From NCBI GenBank assembly GCA_046155605.1, contig JBJXFQ010000090.1, positions 1-15,792 on the forward strand: a stretch of DNA of 15,792 bases, given 5' to 3'. Below are positions 1-7,081 of this stretch, piece by piece; the stretch's first letter is position 1; the number at the start of each line of letters is the position of its first letter. A program made the position numbers and the translations under genes. The stretch is from JAEUIZ01 sp046155605 (GTDB lineage: Bacteria > Planctomycetota > Phycisphaerae > Phycisphaerales > UBA1924). The notes beneath the pieces were generated by a model. It did no database searches. It was not told where the DNA came from and saw only the letters and a program-made list of their open reading frames with translations.

Positions 1-71
1 TGAACGTGTGGAAGATCGGAACCTGACGCTCGGGTGTGCCTCGCATGCACACCATCTTCGCACATCCGCAC

Positions 72-1850
72 TCACCGGTTGCGCGATTCGGCGCGTGTTC
101 GGGGGTTCTTCAACAGCCTGCTAGACCGATTCCGCTTTCCGGCTGACCCACTCGGACGGACCGGCGTTGATGCTTGTGCGGAACGAACGGCGGTCTTCCG
201 AGACGGGTTAGACGCGGGCGCTTTCGCTTCCCTGTTGGACCCCGTGCTTTCAGCAAGCGATGCCCAGTTCTTCGGGGTCGGAATGGCCGTGGCCGCTTCC
301 GTCTCGATTGCCGGCGCGTCGATGCCGAGGAGTTCGCAGACCTTTCGAGCATCCGCCGCCTGCTCGGTCACGTGGTGCGTGTCCGAACCGCCCAGGCGCC
401 GTGACCAGACCTGAGTCACCTCGTGCAGTGCCACCACGATGGGGAGGTCCTTTGAGCGGGCGAGGAGTTCCTCGTACCGCTTCCAGGGACCGTCATCGTG
501 CTCGCGGTCGGCCCGAGTGGACGTGCCGAACGCGAGGACCAGGGCCAACGGGTTGAACCGCTTGGCCGCCGCGTCCGTGCGGGCGGCGAGCGTTGCCGCG
601 GTTGTCGTGAGCGCCTCCGGCGTCAGGGCCCGGAGCGATTCACCAACCTTGTTCACCAGGAACGCATCGCGGCGTTTCTGGAGCCGAGCCTTGCGATCGG
701 CCAGCGAGAGCGGAACGGGCTTGCCCGTCTCGTCCGTTGGCCGCTTCGTTGAGGTCGTGCCATTGCGGGACACGCTCTCGCCGAAGTCGATATGCACCAG
801 CGTTCCAGCCTTGGCCCCGTCGAGCTGCATCGCCGGCGTGGCGCCCTTGGCGGTGGGCTTGACGAACTTCGGCTGGTACACCTGCGTGACCCGCTCGCCG
901 AAGGTCTCGCGGACCCTCGGGCTTAGCCCGCTGAAACCCACCTGCACGAGGCGGAGCGTCGGATACTCCGAGCGGAGCGCCGACTCCCGCTGTTGCAGGT
1001 GGGCCACCGCCTTGCCCTCGAAACACACCGGGTCCAGGCACCGGTCGGTCTTCGAGACCTTCCCGCCCTGAGGAGCATCCTCTGTGTCGAAGAGCATCGG
1101 GTGCATCCCCGAACGCTTCGGGCAGTTGAGGCACGCACCCGCCTTCGGGTCAAGCGTTTCGTCCTCCAGCGACCAGGGCATCGCCCGCAGCGACTGGAGA
1201 CCGCCGTCGATGACCCGACGCAGTTCCGCCACCGTTGGGAAGCCCCGGGCGAAGACGCGGTGGAAGTTGTTCTCGGCCAGGATGCGCTGCGTCTCCTCGG
1301 GGAGACGGGCGACCAGTTCGAGATGAGCCACCGTGAGCCGACTGGCGTCGGTGTCCGCCTTGAGCACCTCGTCACGCCATTCCGTGCAGAGCCTCGTCAG
1401 CGAGGCACGGCGGGCGATGTAGACGACGCTCTTGCCCAGACGCGCCGCCACCGCCTTGGCGTCGTAGCCGCGGTCGAAGGCCTGCTGGATGGTCGCGGCC
1501 TCCTCCAGCGGGTGCAGATCCTGCCGTTGGAGGTTCTCCGCGATGGTCACCGAAAGCGCCGACTCGTCGTCGAGCGAACGGATGAACGCCGGGATGTGCG
1601 TGAGGCCGGCGAGCTTGGCGGCCCGCCAGCGACGCTCCCCGGCACGGATCTCGAACCAGCCGTCCTTCTCCGGATGCGACCGGACGACGATGGGCTGGAG
1701 CACGCCCTCGCGGGCGAGCGATTTCGCGAGCGACTCCACCGAGGACTGGGTGATGGGCCGACGCTTGTTGTCGGGCGTCGGGGTCATCCGATCGATGGGG
1801 AGCATCCGGACCGGGCTGGGAACCTTGGAACGCTTCGTCGACGCTTTCAT
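72..1850 (-). CDS. parB: ParB/RepB/Spo0J-type partition protein
   Basis: A 592-residue ParB-family DNA-binding protein that should bind centromere-like sites and work with a ParA ATPase in replicon segregation. An N-terminal ParB/sulfiredoxin-like domain spans about residues 15-110 and carries the arginine box GERRWRAA (71-78), the CTP/DNA-contact motif of the family, and TIAENLQRQDLHPLEEA (102-118). A helix-turn-helix follows (about 120-165). A four-cysteine segment (Cys240, Cys243, Cys271, Cys276), seen in many plasmid ParB-like proteins, may bind metal. The C-terminal 60 residues are basic and low-complexity. Although the frame is open to 2087, I chose ATG 1850 because AGAGGAG lies 8 nt upstream and family similarity starts just after it. 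The protein is longer than chromosomal ParB (about 300). It is transcribed away from the DUF932 gene, and the visible parA lies 3.3 kb off rather than adjacent. Family call secure; pairing with that ParA is inference. Confidence 0.9.
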   Translation of the reverse strand: MKASTKRSKVPSPVRMLPIDRMTPTPDNKRRPITQSSVESLAKSLAREGVLQPIVVRSHPEKDGWFEIRAGERRWRAAKLAGLTHIPAFIRSLDDESALSVTIAENLQRQDLHPLEEAATIQQAFDRGYDAKAVAARLGKSVVYIARRASLTRLCTEWRDEVLKADTDASRLTVAHLELVARLPEETQRILAENNFHRVFARGFPTVAELRRVIDGGLQSLRAMPWSLEDETLDPKAGACLNCPKRSGMHPMLFDTEDAPQGGKVSKTDRCLDPVCFEGKAVAHLQQRESALRSEYPTLRLVQVGFSGLSPRVRETFGERVTQVYQPKFVKPTAKGATPAMQLDGAKAGTLVHIDFGESVSRNGTTSTKRPTDETGKPVPLSLADRKARLQKRRDAFLVNKVGESLRALTPEALTTTAATLAARTDAAAKRFNPLALVLAFGTSTRADREHDDGPWKRYEELLARSKDLPIVVALHEVTQVWSRRLGGSDTHHVTEQAADARKVCELLGIDAPAIETEAATAIPTPKNWASLAESTGSNREAKAPASNPSRKTAVRSAQASTPVRPSGSAGKRNRSSRLLKNPRTRAESRNR

Positions 1851-2354
1851 CGGAACGACTCCTCTGTGAAAGGAATGGGACAACCGCCCCGGCCACACGG
1901 CCGGAGCGCGACACGCTGCGCTGCTGAGCTTGAAAAACCGAGAGCCCGCCCTGCGAACGCAGGCGGCACTCCAACCTTTGGAACGTACGACCGTGCGGCC
2001 TGGCGAGGGCTGACCGACGCCACGCTGCAGGGTCAAACCATCTACCCAATTCGATTGTGAAGGAACGGACGCAGCGGAGGGTGCCACGGCGAGCCAGTTC
2101 GATCAACCGGCCGCGCCTGACCATGCTCCATCAGGCTTGGTCCTCTCTCATCACGCGTGACCTGGACCCGAAGATGGGCGATAAGACGGGCCGAAGCGCC
2201 GTCGCGACGGGACCCGATCCCCCGCCGGTGCTGGGCTCCGTAGCGCCCGGCACGGGCGAGAGACCGGTGGTGCATATACGAAGGTTCTCTCGTGTCAGCG
2301 ACCGTGGACGTTCCACGGCCGGAGGTTTTTCGCACTCCCAGATAGGAGTTCGCC
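1851..2354. other. Divergent intergenic region between parB and the DUF932 gene
   Basis: This 504-bp spacer holds no convincing coding frame. Open frames crossing it are upstream extensions of parB or lack domain and ribosome-binding support. It must contain the promoters of both divergent genes, but I see no clear -35/-10 pair. Visible structures are CCGGCC-ACAC-GGCCGG (1889-1904), a perfect 10-bp palindrome TCACGCGTGA (2151-2160) and a 7-bp-arm inverted repeat (2302-2318). Such a region is a natural place for ParB sites or autoregulatory operators. Confidence 0.6.
2302..2318. promoter_or_regulatory. Inverted repeat upstream of the DUF932 gene
   Basis: CCGTGGA-CGT-TCCACGG is a perfect 7-bp-arm inverted repeat 36 bp before the DUF932 start codon. 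A T5 run follows at 2326-2330. It could be an operator in DNA or a leader hairpin/attenuator in RNA; the sequence does not decide. Confidence 0.4.
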
Positions 2355-3404
2355 ATGAACACGCAGGTTCTCACCCGGGGAAGCCGGGAACTCTTCCGGC
2401 GTTCGCCGGACGAGACGTTCGGATCGTTCGATGAACTCTGGCAGCACTGCCAGACGCAGAAGTCTCAGTCCCAGGACCACTGGGAACGGCCGGAGCAGCT
2501 CCGGCCCGTGGTGTCGGAGGGACGGTTGCAGCTCGGGGTCCGCAGCGACACCGCGCTACGGCTCAACGCGTGGAGCTTCACGCAGCTGTGCCAGCTCGCG
2601 GGGGTCGGCAAGGACACCGTCAACCGCCTCTCTCCCGAGACGGCGGCGCGGGTGTTCGAAGAGACCATGCCCCGCGAGGGCAAGCCGCTTCAAGTGCTCG
2701 CCCAGGACGGGCTGGCACGGTCCCTTCACGCCGCGTCGTACACGCGGCTGCACAACGTCGAGCTTCTCGCCGTGGTGCGGGAGTTCGCCACGGACTTCCA
2801 ACCGCCGCAGAAGGCGGGTGGTCCGATGGACGAGGGCCGCGGCGGCACCGGGCTCTACTGCGGGGAGCAGGACATGTTCTGCTTCCTCGTGGACCCGGCT
2901 GGGTGGACGGAGATCCAGGGCGAGGCGTTCGCCCCGGGGTTCTTCCTCTGGAACTCGGAGGTGGGACGCAGGTCCGTTGGCATCCAGACCTTCTGGTTCC
3001 AGGCGATCTGCCGGAACCACATCGTCTGGGATGCGGTTGAGGTGATCGAGTTCAGCCGCAAGCACACGGCCAACGTGGGCGAAGCGGTGGCGGAGATCCG
3101 GCGGCTCATCGCCCGGCTCGTCGACCGCCGCGATGAACGCAAGGACGCGTTCGCGAAGGTGATCGCCAAGGCCATGACGACCTCGCTCGGCAGCGACGAG
3201 GACGAGGTGGCCAAACTGCTCGGCAAGCACGGCGTGACGCGGGCACTCGCGAAGGATGCGATGGAGCAGGCAAGGCGATCGGGACGCTTCACGATTTTCT
3301 CGATCGTGGACGCCCTCACCCGCCTGTCCGGTTCAATCACCAACGCCGGCGACCGCACCGAAGCGGACCAGACCGCGTCGAGCCTGCTCGCGCTCGCGGT
3401 GTGA
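2355..3404 (+). CDS. DUF932 domain plasmid/phage-type protein
   Basis: A 349-residue protein of the DUF932 family (TIGR03299-like), widespread on plasmids and phages and without an established biochemical role. Recognisable blocks include RLHNVELL (131-138), GLYCGEQDMFCFLVD (166-180), GFFLWNSEVGRRSVGIQTFW (195-214) and CRNHIVWDA (219-227), in the usual family order and at about the usual length. There is no signal peptide or membrane segment, so it is presumably cytoplasmic. The start is supported by AGGAG six bases before ATG 2355. It is monocistronic, divergent from parB and convergent with the winged-helix gene, 42 bp apart. Association with plasmid maintenance genes fits the family's habitat, but I assign no function. 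Confidence 0.85.
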   Translation: MNTQVLTRGSRELFRRSPDETFGSFDELWQHCQTQKSQSQDHWERPEQLRPVVSEGRLQLGVRSDTALRLNAWSFTQLCQLAGVGKDTVNRLSPETAARVFEETMPREGKPLQVLAQDGLARSLHAASYTRLHNVELLAVVREFATDFQPPQKAGGPMDEGRGGTGLYCGEQDMFCFLVDPAGWTEIQGEAFAPGFFLWNSEVGRRSVGIQTFWFQAICRNHIVWDAVEVIEFSRKHTANVGEAVAEIRRLIARLVDRRDERKDAFAKVIAKAMTTSLGSDEDEVAKLLGKHGVTRALAKDAMEQARRSGRFTIFSIVDALTRLSGSITNAGDRTEADQTASSLLALAV

Positions 3405-3420
3405 TTGGTTCAGGTTTCTA

Positions 3421-3452
3421 GGTTGAGCAGCATGCACCACCGGCTCTCAACC
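3421..3452. terminator. Weak hairpin at the convergent gene ends
   Basis: GGTTGAG (3421-3427) and CTCAACC (3446-3452) can pair around an 18-nt loop between the ends of the DUF932 gene and the minus-strand winged-helix gene, whose stop codon falls within the right arm. There is no U-run on either strand, so it is only a weak candidate for a bidirectional terminator. Confidence 0.25.
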
Positions 3453-4637
3453 ACACGTATCGGCCGTTTCCAGTGACCGGCGGACGAGTTCCCGGATGTC
3501 CGACTCGGCGAGGCTCGGCTCGGATGAAAGCTGACGGGGCAGCAAACGCGACGAGTGTCGAGCACGGGGCGGCAGCATCGCGGAAACCGCCCGGCGACCT
3601 TGCTCTTCGTCGCTGTGGTTGACCAGGTGCCACCAGCGGCCCCGAACGATGCTCGCGAACAGGCCGCACGGATTGCGGTCCGCGACGCGGAGGGCACGGG
3701 CCGCCGCCGCGGCGACGTTGAGCGCATCGGCCTCGCAGCGACGCACCAGCCCAGCCACCGCGGCCCGCTCGAAAACCACCCGGAGCCCGTCGGCGGACCG
3801 AAGCTCGGCCTCGTGGATGTGCCCGAGCGACCGTCGTGCTTCAGGCCCATCGGTTCCCCGTCCCGGTGACTGGTTGATCGATCCCGTCAGGGAGGGTTCT
3901 GTTGTTCTTGGGGGTGGCGATCCGGCGGTGAACCGAAGCGTCCGGGGTGGCGTTGCGTTACACGGCGGGCACCATTCAAGGTTCAGCCGCGTCCCGGCTC
4001 CGTGGCGGTTGAGAACCCACTGCGACGTGGGAAGGTCGATCAACAGGCCTGTTTCCCGCAAGACCGCCCTCGCCCGCTTCACGTTCCGCTCGTGCACGCC
4101 GAAGACTTCCGCGACCCAGGTCGATTTCACGAGGCCGTCGGACCGCACGCCCCCTTCTCGCCGGAACACGCACCGCAAGAGCACCGCGAAGACGGTCGCG
4201 ATGAGGACCGGACGCGGCGTGCGGGCGAGCAGGCGGAGCACGCGACGGGGCACCGGGACCGAGCGACGGAGGTTCTTAGTGCTCGCGACGGCCTGCACCA
4301 TCTCCGGGAGCGAATCGACGGATGCTGGGCTTGTGAGCCGCACATGGCTGGGCGACCAGTCGAGGAATCCGGCCCGCTGAAGCGTGGACACTGAAGTTCT
4401 GAGTGCGGAGAGCTCGTGCGTCCCGAGGAGATGCTGGAGTTCTTCGAGCCGATAGCGGACGGGGTGGCCCTTCTGAAGGCCGCAGCGCCGCTCCACGACC
4501 TCGAAACACGCCAGCCAGACCCGAAGGTCCACCAGGCGGATGATCCCCGCCCTGAAGGCCCACCACGCCCTCAAGAGACCCATCGCCGGAACCAGGGCGT
4601 ACCCGCCCGCCGGTGTGCCCACTTCTGTGCTCGTCAT
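3447..4637 (-). CDS. Tandem winged-helix protein, putative plasmid replication initiator
   Basis: A 396-residue protein with no enzymatic motif. Two stretches look like winged-helix DNA-binding domains: about residues 35-103 (helix VWLACFEVVERRC, then HLLGTHELSALRTSVSTLQ followed by a wing ending in VRLTSP) and about 130-222 (STWVAEVFGVHERNVKRARA as recognition helices, wing ending in TRLNLEW). Tandem winged helices are the architecture of iteron-binding Rep initiators such as RepE and pi. A helical C-terminal domain (about 285-360) includes NPCGLFASIVRGRWWHL, a pattern I recall from planctomycete orphan proteins. The start at 4637 has a strong AGGAGG five bases upstream. The neighbouring spacer, with hairpins and a pyrimidine tract, would suit an origin. 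It could instead be a transcription regulator; the Rep role is inference. Confidence 0.55.
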   Translation of the reverse strand: MTSTEVGTPAGGYALVPAMGLLRAWWAFRAGIIRLVDLRVWLACFEVVERRCGLQKGHPVRYRLEELQHLLGTHELSALRTSVSTLQRAGFLDWSPSHVRLTSPASVDSLPEMVQAVASTKNLRRSVPVPRRVLRLLARTPRPVLIATVFAVLLRCVFRREGGVRSDGLVKSTWVAEVFGVHERNVKRARAVLRETGLLIDLPTSQWVLNRHGAGTRLNLEWCPPCNATPPRTLRFTAGSPPPRTTEPSLTGSINQSPGRGTDGPEARRSLGHIHEAELRSADGLRVVFERAAVAGLVRRCEADALNVAAAAARALRVADRNPCGLFASIVRGRWWHLVNHSDEEQGRRAVSAMLPPRARHSSRLLPRQLSSEPSLAESDIRELVRRSLETADTCG

Positions 4638-4864
4638 CCTTCCCTCCTCTCTCCGAGCAAAGGACGCACCCTCCCCGTGGCACGCGTTCGCGTTCGGGGG
4701 ACGGCGGTGAAGATGGTTTGACGAAAGGTCGGGGTTGCTGTAGAGGTTGGGTATCGAATCACCAACCGCGGCCGCTTACCGGTGTCCCGTGTCTTCCGGA
4801 GCCCGCACCAGCTTCAACTGGGCGGGCCACCTTCTTTCTTCCTTCGCTCTTCATTCATTCTCAA

Positions 4865-4884
4865 ACCGGCCGCTTCCGGCCGGT
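4865..4884. repeat. Perfect 7-bp-stem inverted repeat
   Basis: ACCGGCC and GGCCGGT flank a 6-nt loop. It directly follows the pyrimidine tract. On the minus strand it is followed by only three T residues, so it is a poor terminator; a structural role in the spacer is equally possible. Confidence 0.4.
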
Positions 4885-5024
4885 GTGCCATGCATCCCAC
4901 ATCCGCAATCGAAGCTCAAGACCTTCTCTGGCGGCGCCGCGAACGCCCGCATGCCGGAGTGCGGCCGTGCCCGTTCGCCGGAAGGCTCTTCGACCAAATG
5001 CTGCAATGGCGGGGGATTGTGCCC

Positions 5025-5065
5025 GGTGTGCAGGTGCGGTAGGTGTGCTGAACGGGCGAGCCCGT
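5025..5065. promoter_or_regulatory. Candidate partition operator: GGTGTGC repeats plus palindrome before parA
   Basis: GGTGTGC occurs at 5025-5031 and 5042-5048, 17 bp apart, with a related GGTGCGG between them. The inverted repeat ACGGGC-GA-GCCCGT follows at 5052-5065, about 50 bp before the parA start. RHH partition proteins typically bind short repeats upstream of their parA operon, so this is a plausible target of the RHH protein encoded downstream. This rests on position and repetition only. Confidence 0.35.
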
Positions 5066-5116
5066 GACCGGGAACGCCGGCACGCGGGCACGCCGACGTC
5101 AAACACAGGAAGAAGT

Positions 5117-5991
5117 ATGCACACCACCACGGCGACCGTCATCGCCATCGGGAACCAGAAAGGCGGGGTTGGCAAGACCACCAACTGCGTCCACCTCGCA
5201 GCGGCTTTGGGTTCCACGGGCGATCGCTGCCTTGTCATCGACCTCGACCCGGCGGCCGGGGCCACCAAGCATCTCGGCGTGCAGCAGGACAGCTACGCCG
5301 GGTCGCTGGAGCTGCTCACCACCGACGAGTCACCCGAGAACTTCGTGATCACCGCCGGAATGCCCGACGGGGTCCACCTGATCCCGTCCCGCACCCAGCT
5401 CGCGGAGATCGAGACGCTCCTCTCCAAGTTCGCCGACCGCACCCGTCTCTTTGAGCCGGTCCTCCCGCAGCTCCGGGCGACCTACGACTACATTCTCCTC
5501 GACACCGGACCCTCCGCGGGCTTCGCGACCACGGTTGCGGCGTACTGCGCCGCCGAGTGGTTCCTGCTCTCGGCGTTCCCGCACCCGCTCTCCATGGGCG
5601 GCCTCACCGAGGCCTTCCGCGACATCGGGGATGTTCGCCGCCACCGCAATCCGAACCTAGAGATCCTCGGCGTCATCTTCACCAACGTCGACCGCCGGGC
5701 CCGCCGCCTGCGGGCACGCCTGGAGACGGTCGTGGCGAGGCTCTCCCGGGGCGGCAGTTCGTCACGTCGATCTCCCAGAGTGTGGTGCTGCCCACCGTCT
5801 CGGGTGCAGGCATCACCGTCTTCCAGGATGCGAGTCTCCGGGAGCACGCGAGCACGCTCGAATACCTGTCGCTCGCCCGCGAGATACGGTACCGCGTCCA
5901 GAACCGCGAGGCGTTCCTGAAAGGGTCGCTCCCGCCGTTCTCGTCTGCGGTGTGGGCCGACCACGATCTCCAAGCCGCGGACAGGGTGTGA
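5117..5991 (+). CDS. parA: ParA-family partition ATPase, reading frame broken by a -1 shift near 5744
   Basis: A MinD/ParA-type ATPase that would drive plasmid segregation on the nucleoid. The deviant Walker A motif KGGVGKTT is at residues 15-22, IDLDPAAG (Walker A') at 41-48 and YILLDTGPS (Walker B) at 125-133. ATG 5117 is chosen because AGGA sits 6 bases upstream and similarity begins at once. After residue 209 (5743) the original frame gives arginine/serine-rich nonsense to a stop at 5918-5920, while the -1 frame continues with family-typical sequence (PGRQFVTSISQSVVLP, then GAGITVFQ and STLEYLSLAREI) to TGA 5989-5991. Restoring one T at about 5744 gives the classic FPGR block and a protein of about 291 residues. 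Either a real mutation or a sequencing error; no canonical slippery heptamer is present. The RHH gene starts 3 nt later. Confidence 0.85.
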
Positions 5992-5994
5992 CCG

Positions 5995-6447
5995 ATGGCC
6001 AAGACTCTGACCACGCCGCCGCCTTCGTCTTCCGTCGCTCGGATGTTCGATGTCGCCGCTGCCGCGGCCGCCATCGGAAACCCGTTGCCGGTTCCGCACG
6101 CCGTTCCTCCGCCGCCGCGGGAGGTGCCGCAACGGATGGACCCGGAGGTGACCCGTTCCATCAAGCGGGAGGTCATCCTCACGACGGACACCGACGAGAC
6201 GCTCACCCGGTGTCTCGCCGCCATGCAGAAGGGGACTCGCACCAGATTGAACACGAGCCATCTCGTCCGGGCGATTCTCCGGGCAATGGAGGGCGTCGTA
6301 CCCGCTCTCGAATCCCAGGGACGGCAGCTCGGGCCGCTCCGCTTGCCCGGCAACGGCCCGGGCACTGGGCCGCTCCGCGAGGCGTTCGAGCGGCGGATCG
6401 CCGCGGCGATAGTCGAGGCGTTCAAGCAGGGGAGGGGACGAGCGTGA
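5995..6447 (+). CDS. Ribbon-helix-helix DNA-binding protein, likely ParA partner
   Basis: A 150-residue protein beginning 3 nt after the parA stop, so almost certainly co-transcribed and translationally linked. Residues 1-50 are proline/alanine-rich and probably disordered. Residues 57-99 fit a ribbon-helix-helix fold: a beta strand (KREVILTTD), helix A (DETLTRCLAAMQKG) and helix B (NTSHLVRAILRAMEG). The C-terminal 40 residues end in a basic helix. Small RHH proteins with a flexible N-terminus encoded directly behind parA are the centromere-binding partners in type Ib partition (ParG, Omega), where the tail contacts ParA. I infer that role here, with operator binding in the repeats upstream of parA. 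The fold is judged by pattern, not alignment; a non-partition RHH regulator is the alternative. Confidence 0.65.
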   Translation: MAKTLTTPPPSSSVARMFDVAAAAAAIGNPLPVPHAVPPPPREVPQRMDPEVTRSIKREVILTTDTDETLTRCLAAMQKGTRTRLNTSHLVRAILRAMEGVVPALESQGRQLGPLRLPGNGPGTGPLREAFERRIAAAIVEAFKQGRGRA

Positions 6448-6472
6448 GGGAACGGACGAGTGTGGAGCGGGG

Positions 6473-7081
6473 ATGAACAACCCGCCGCCTCCACTCCAAG
6501 CAAAGGAGCGCATCGACGTGCTCCTGGAGGAGTACCGAGCCCTCTACGGGCTGGTGTCGTTCCGCATGTCCTCCCTCGACCGCCGTCTGCCGATGACCAC
6601 CGCGGCGGTGACAGCACTCCTGACCGGGATGGTCATCGTCCCCGCGGACGCACAGCCACCGCTACTGGTCGCGGTGCCGATCGCCCTCGTCTGGCTCCTC
6701 CGCAACACCATCAACCACGCCCGCTCGCTGGAAGACCTCCTCCGCCGCATCGAGGAGATCGAGCGGGCCGTACACCGCATCGCGGGAGAGGAACTCCTGT
6801 CGTTCCAGTCCTCGCACCCGAGCCGCCACAAGGCCATCGGCGGTCGAACGGGGCAGGAGACCGTCCGCACCGTGCTCGCGACGTGCGTGCTGCTGCTGGG
6901 GGCGTGCCTCCATCTCGCGTCACAGGTGGTGCAGCCGTCGCCAGAGATTGTCAATGCGTACGCGGCGTACCTGCTGACGGTGAGCGCGGTCCTGCTCTCG
7001 CTCGCCCGTCGGTACACGTCGTATGGATACCGCGGATTGGTCCGCGGCGAGGACGGCCGCTCCATGACCGTGGTACGCTAA
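6473..7081 (+). CDS. Predicted four-helix membrane protein of unknown function
   Basis: A 202-residue protein I do not recognise. It starts with a proline-rich stub and an amphipathic helix (about 8-35). A first membrane hairpin follows (about 41-58 and 62-79), then a charged, coiled-coil-like helix (RSLEDLLRRIEEIERAVHRI, 84-103) and a linker. A second membrane hairpin (about 131-150 and 158-178) precedes a short polar tail. Both termini should lie on the same side, presumably cytoplasmic. GGAG/GGGG just before ATG 6473 supports the start. It lies 25 bp after the RHH gene on the same strand, so it probably belongs to the parA operon. Its stop overlaps the convergent cupin stop by 3 bp. The paired-hairpin layout recalls small membrane effectors of some defence systems, but I see no motif to support that. 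Confidence 0.65.
   Translation: MNNPPPPLQAKERIDVLLEEYRALYGLVSFRMSSLDRRLPMTTAAVTALLTGMVIVPADAQPPLLVAVPIALVWLLRNTINHARSLEDLLRRIEEIERAVHRIAGEELLSFQSSHPSRHKAIGGRTGQETVRTVLATCVLLLGACLHLASQVVQPSPEIVNAYAAYLLTVSAVLLSLARRYTSYGYRGLVRGEDGRSMTVVR

Larger units (their letters stand above)
4638..5116. other. Noncoding spacer upstream of parA; possible origin or partition region
   Basis: This 479-bp stretch lies between the divergent winged-helix gene and parA. No reading frame here looks like protein. It contains GGTTGG/CCAACC arms (4745-4767), a pyrimidine-rich tract (4827-4862, about 32 of 36 bases C or T), a hairpin (4865-4884), three GGTGTGC copies (4882, 5025, 5042) and a tight inverted repeat just before parA (5052-5065). 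This is the arrangement expected of an origin and/or partition locus, but no long iteron array is evident. Confidence 0.5.

Noticed and set aside
33..53. GGTGTGC/GCACACC inverted repeat after parB as a terminator
   Set aside because: Only 7 bp of stem with no U-run on the parB transcript; insufficient to call a terminator.
993..2060. Long plus-strand open frame (355 codons) opposite parB
   Set aside because: Arginine-rich antisense frame typical of GC-rich DNA, without domain character or ribosome site, lying over a clear ParB gene.
4747..5067. 106-codon frame in the spacer before parA, with a cysteine-rich end
   Set aside because: No ribosome site, no recognisable fold and overlapping hairpins/repeats; more likely noncoding.
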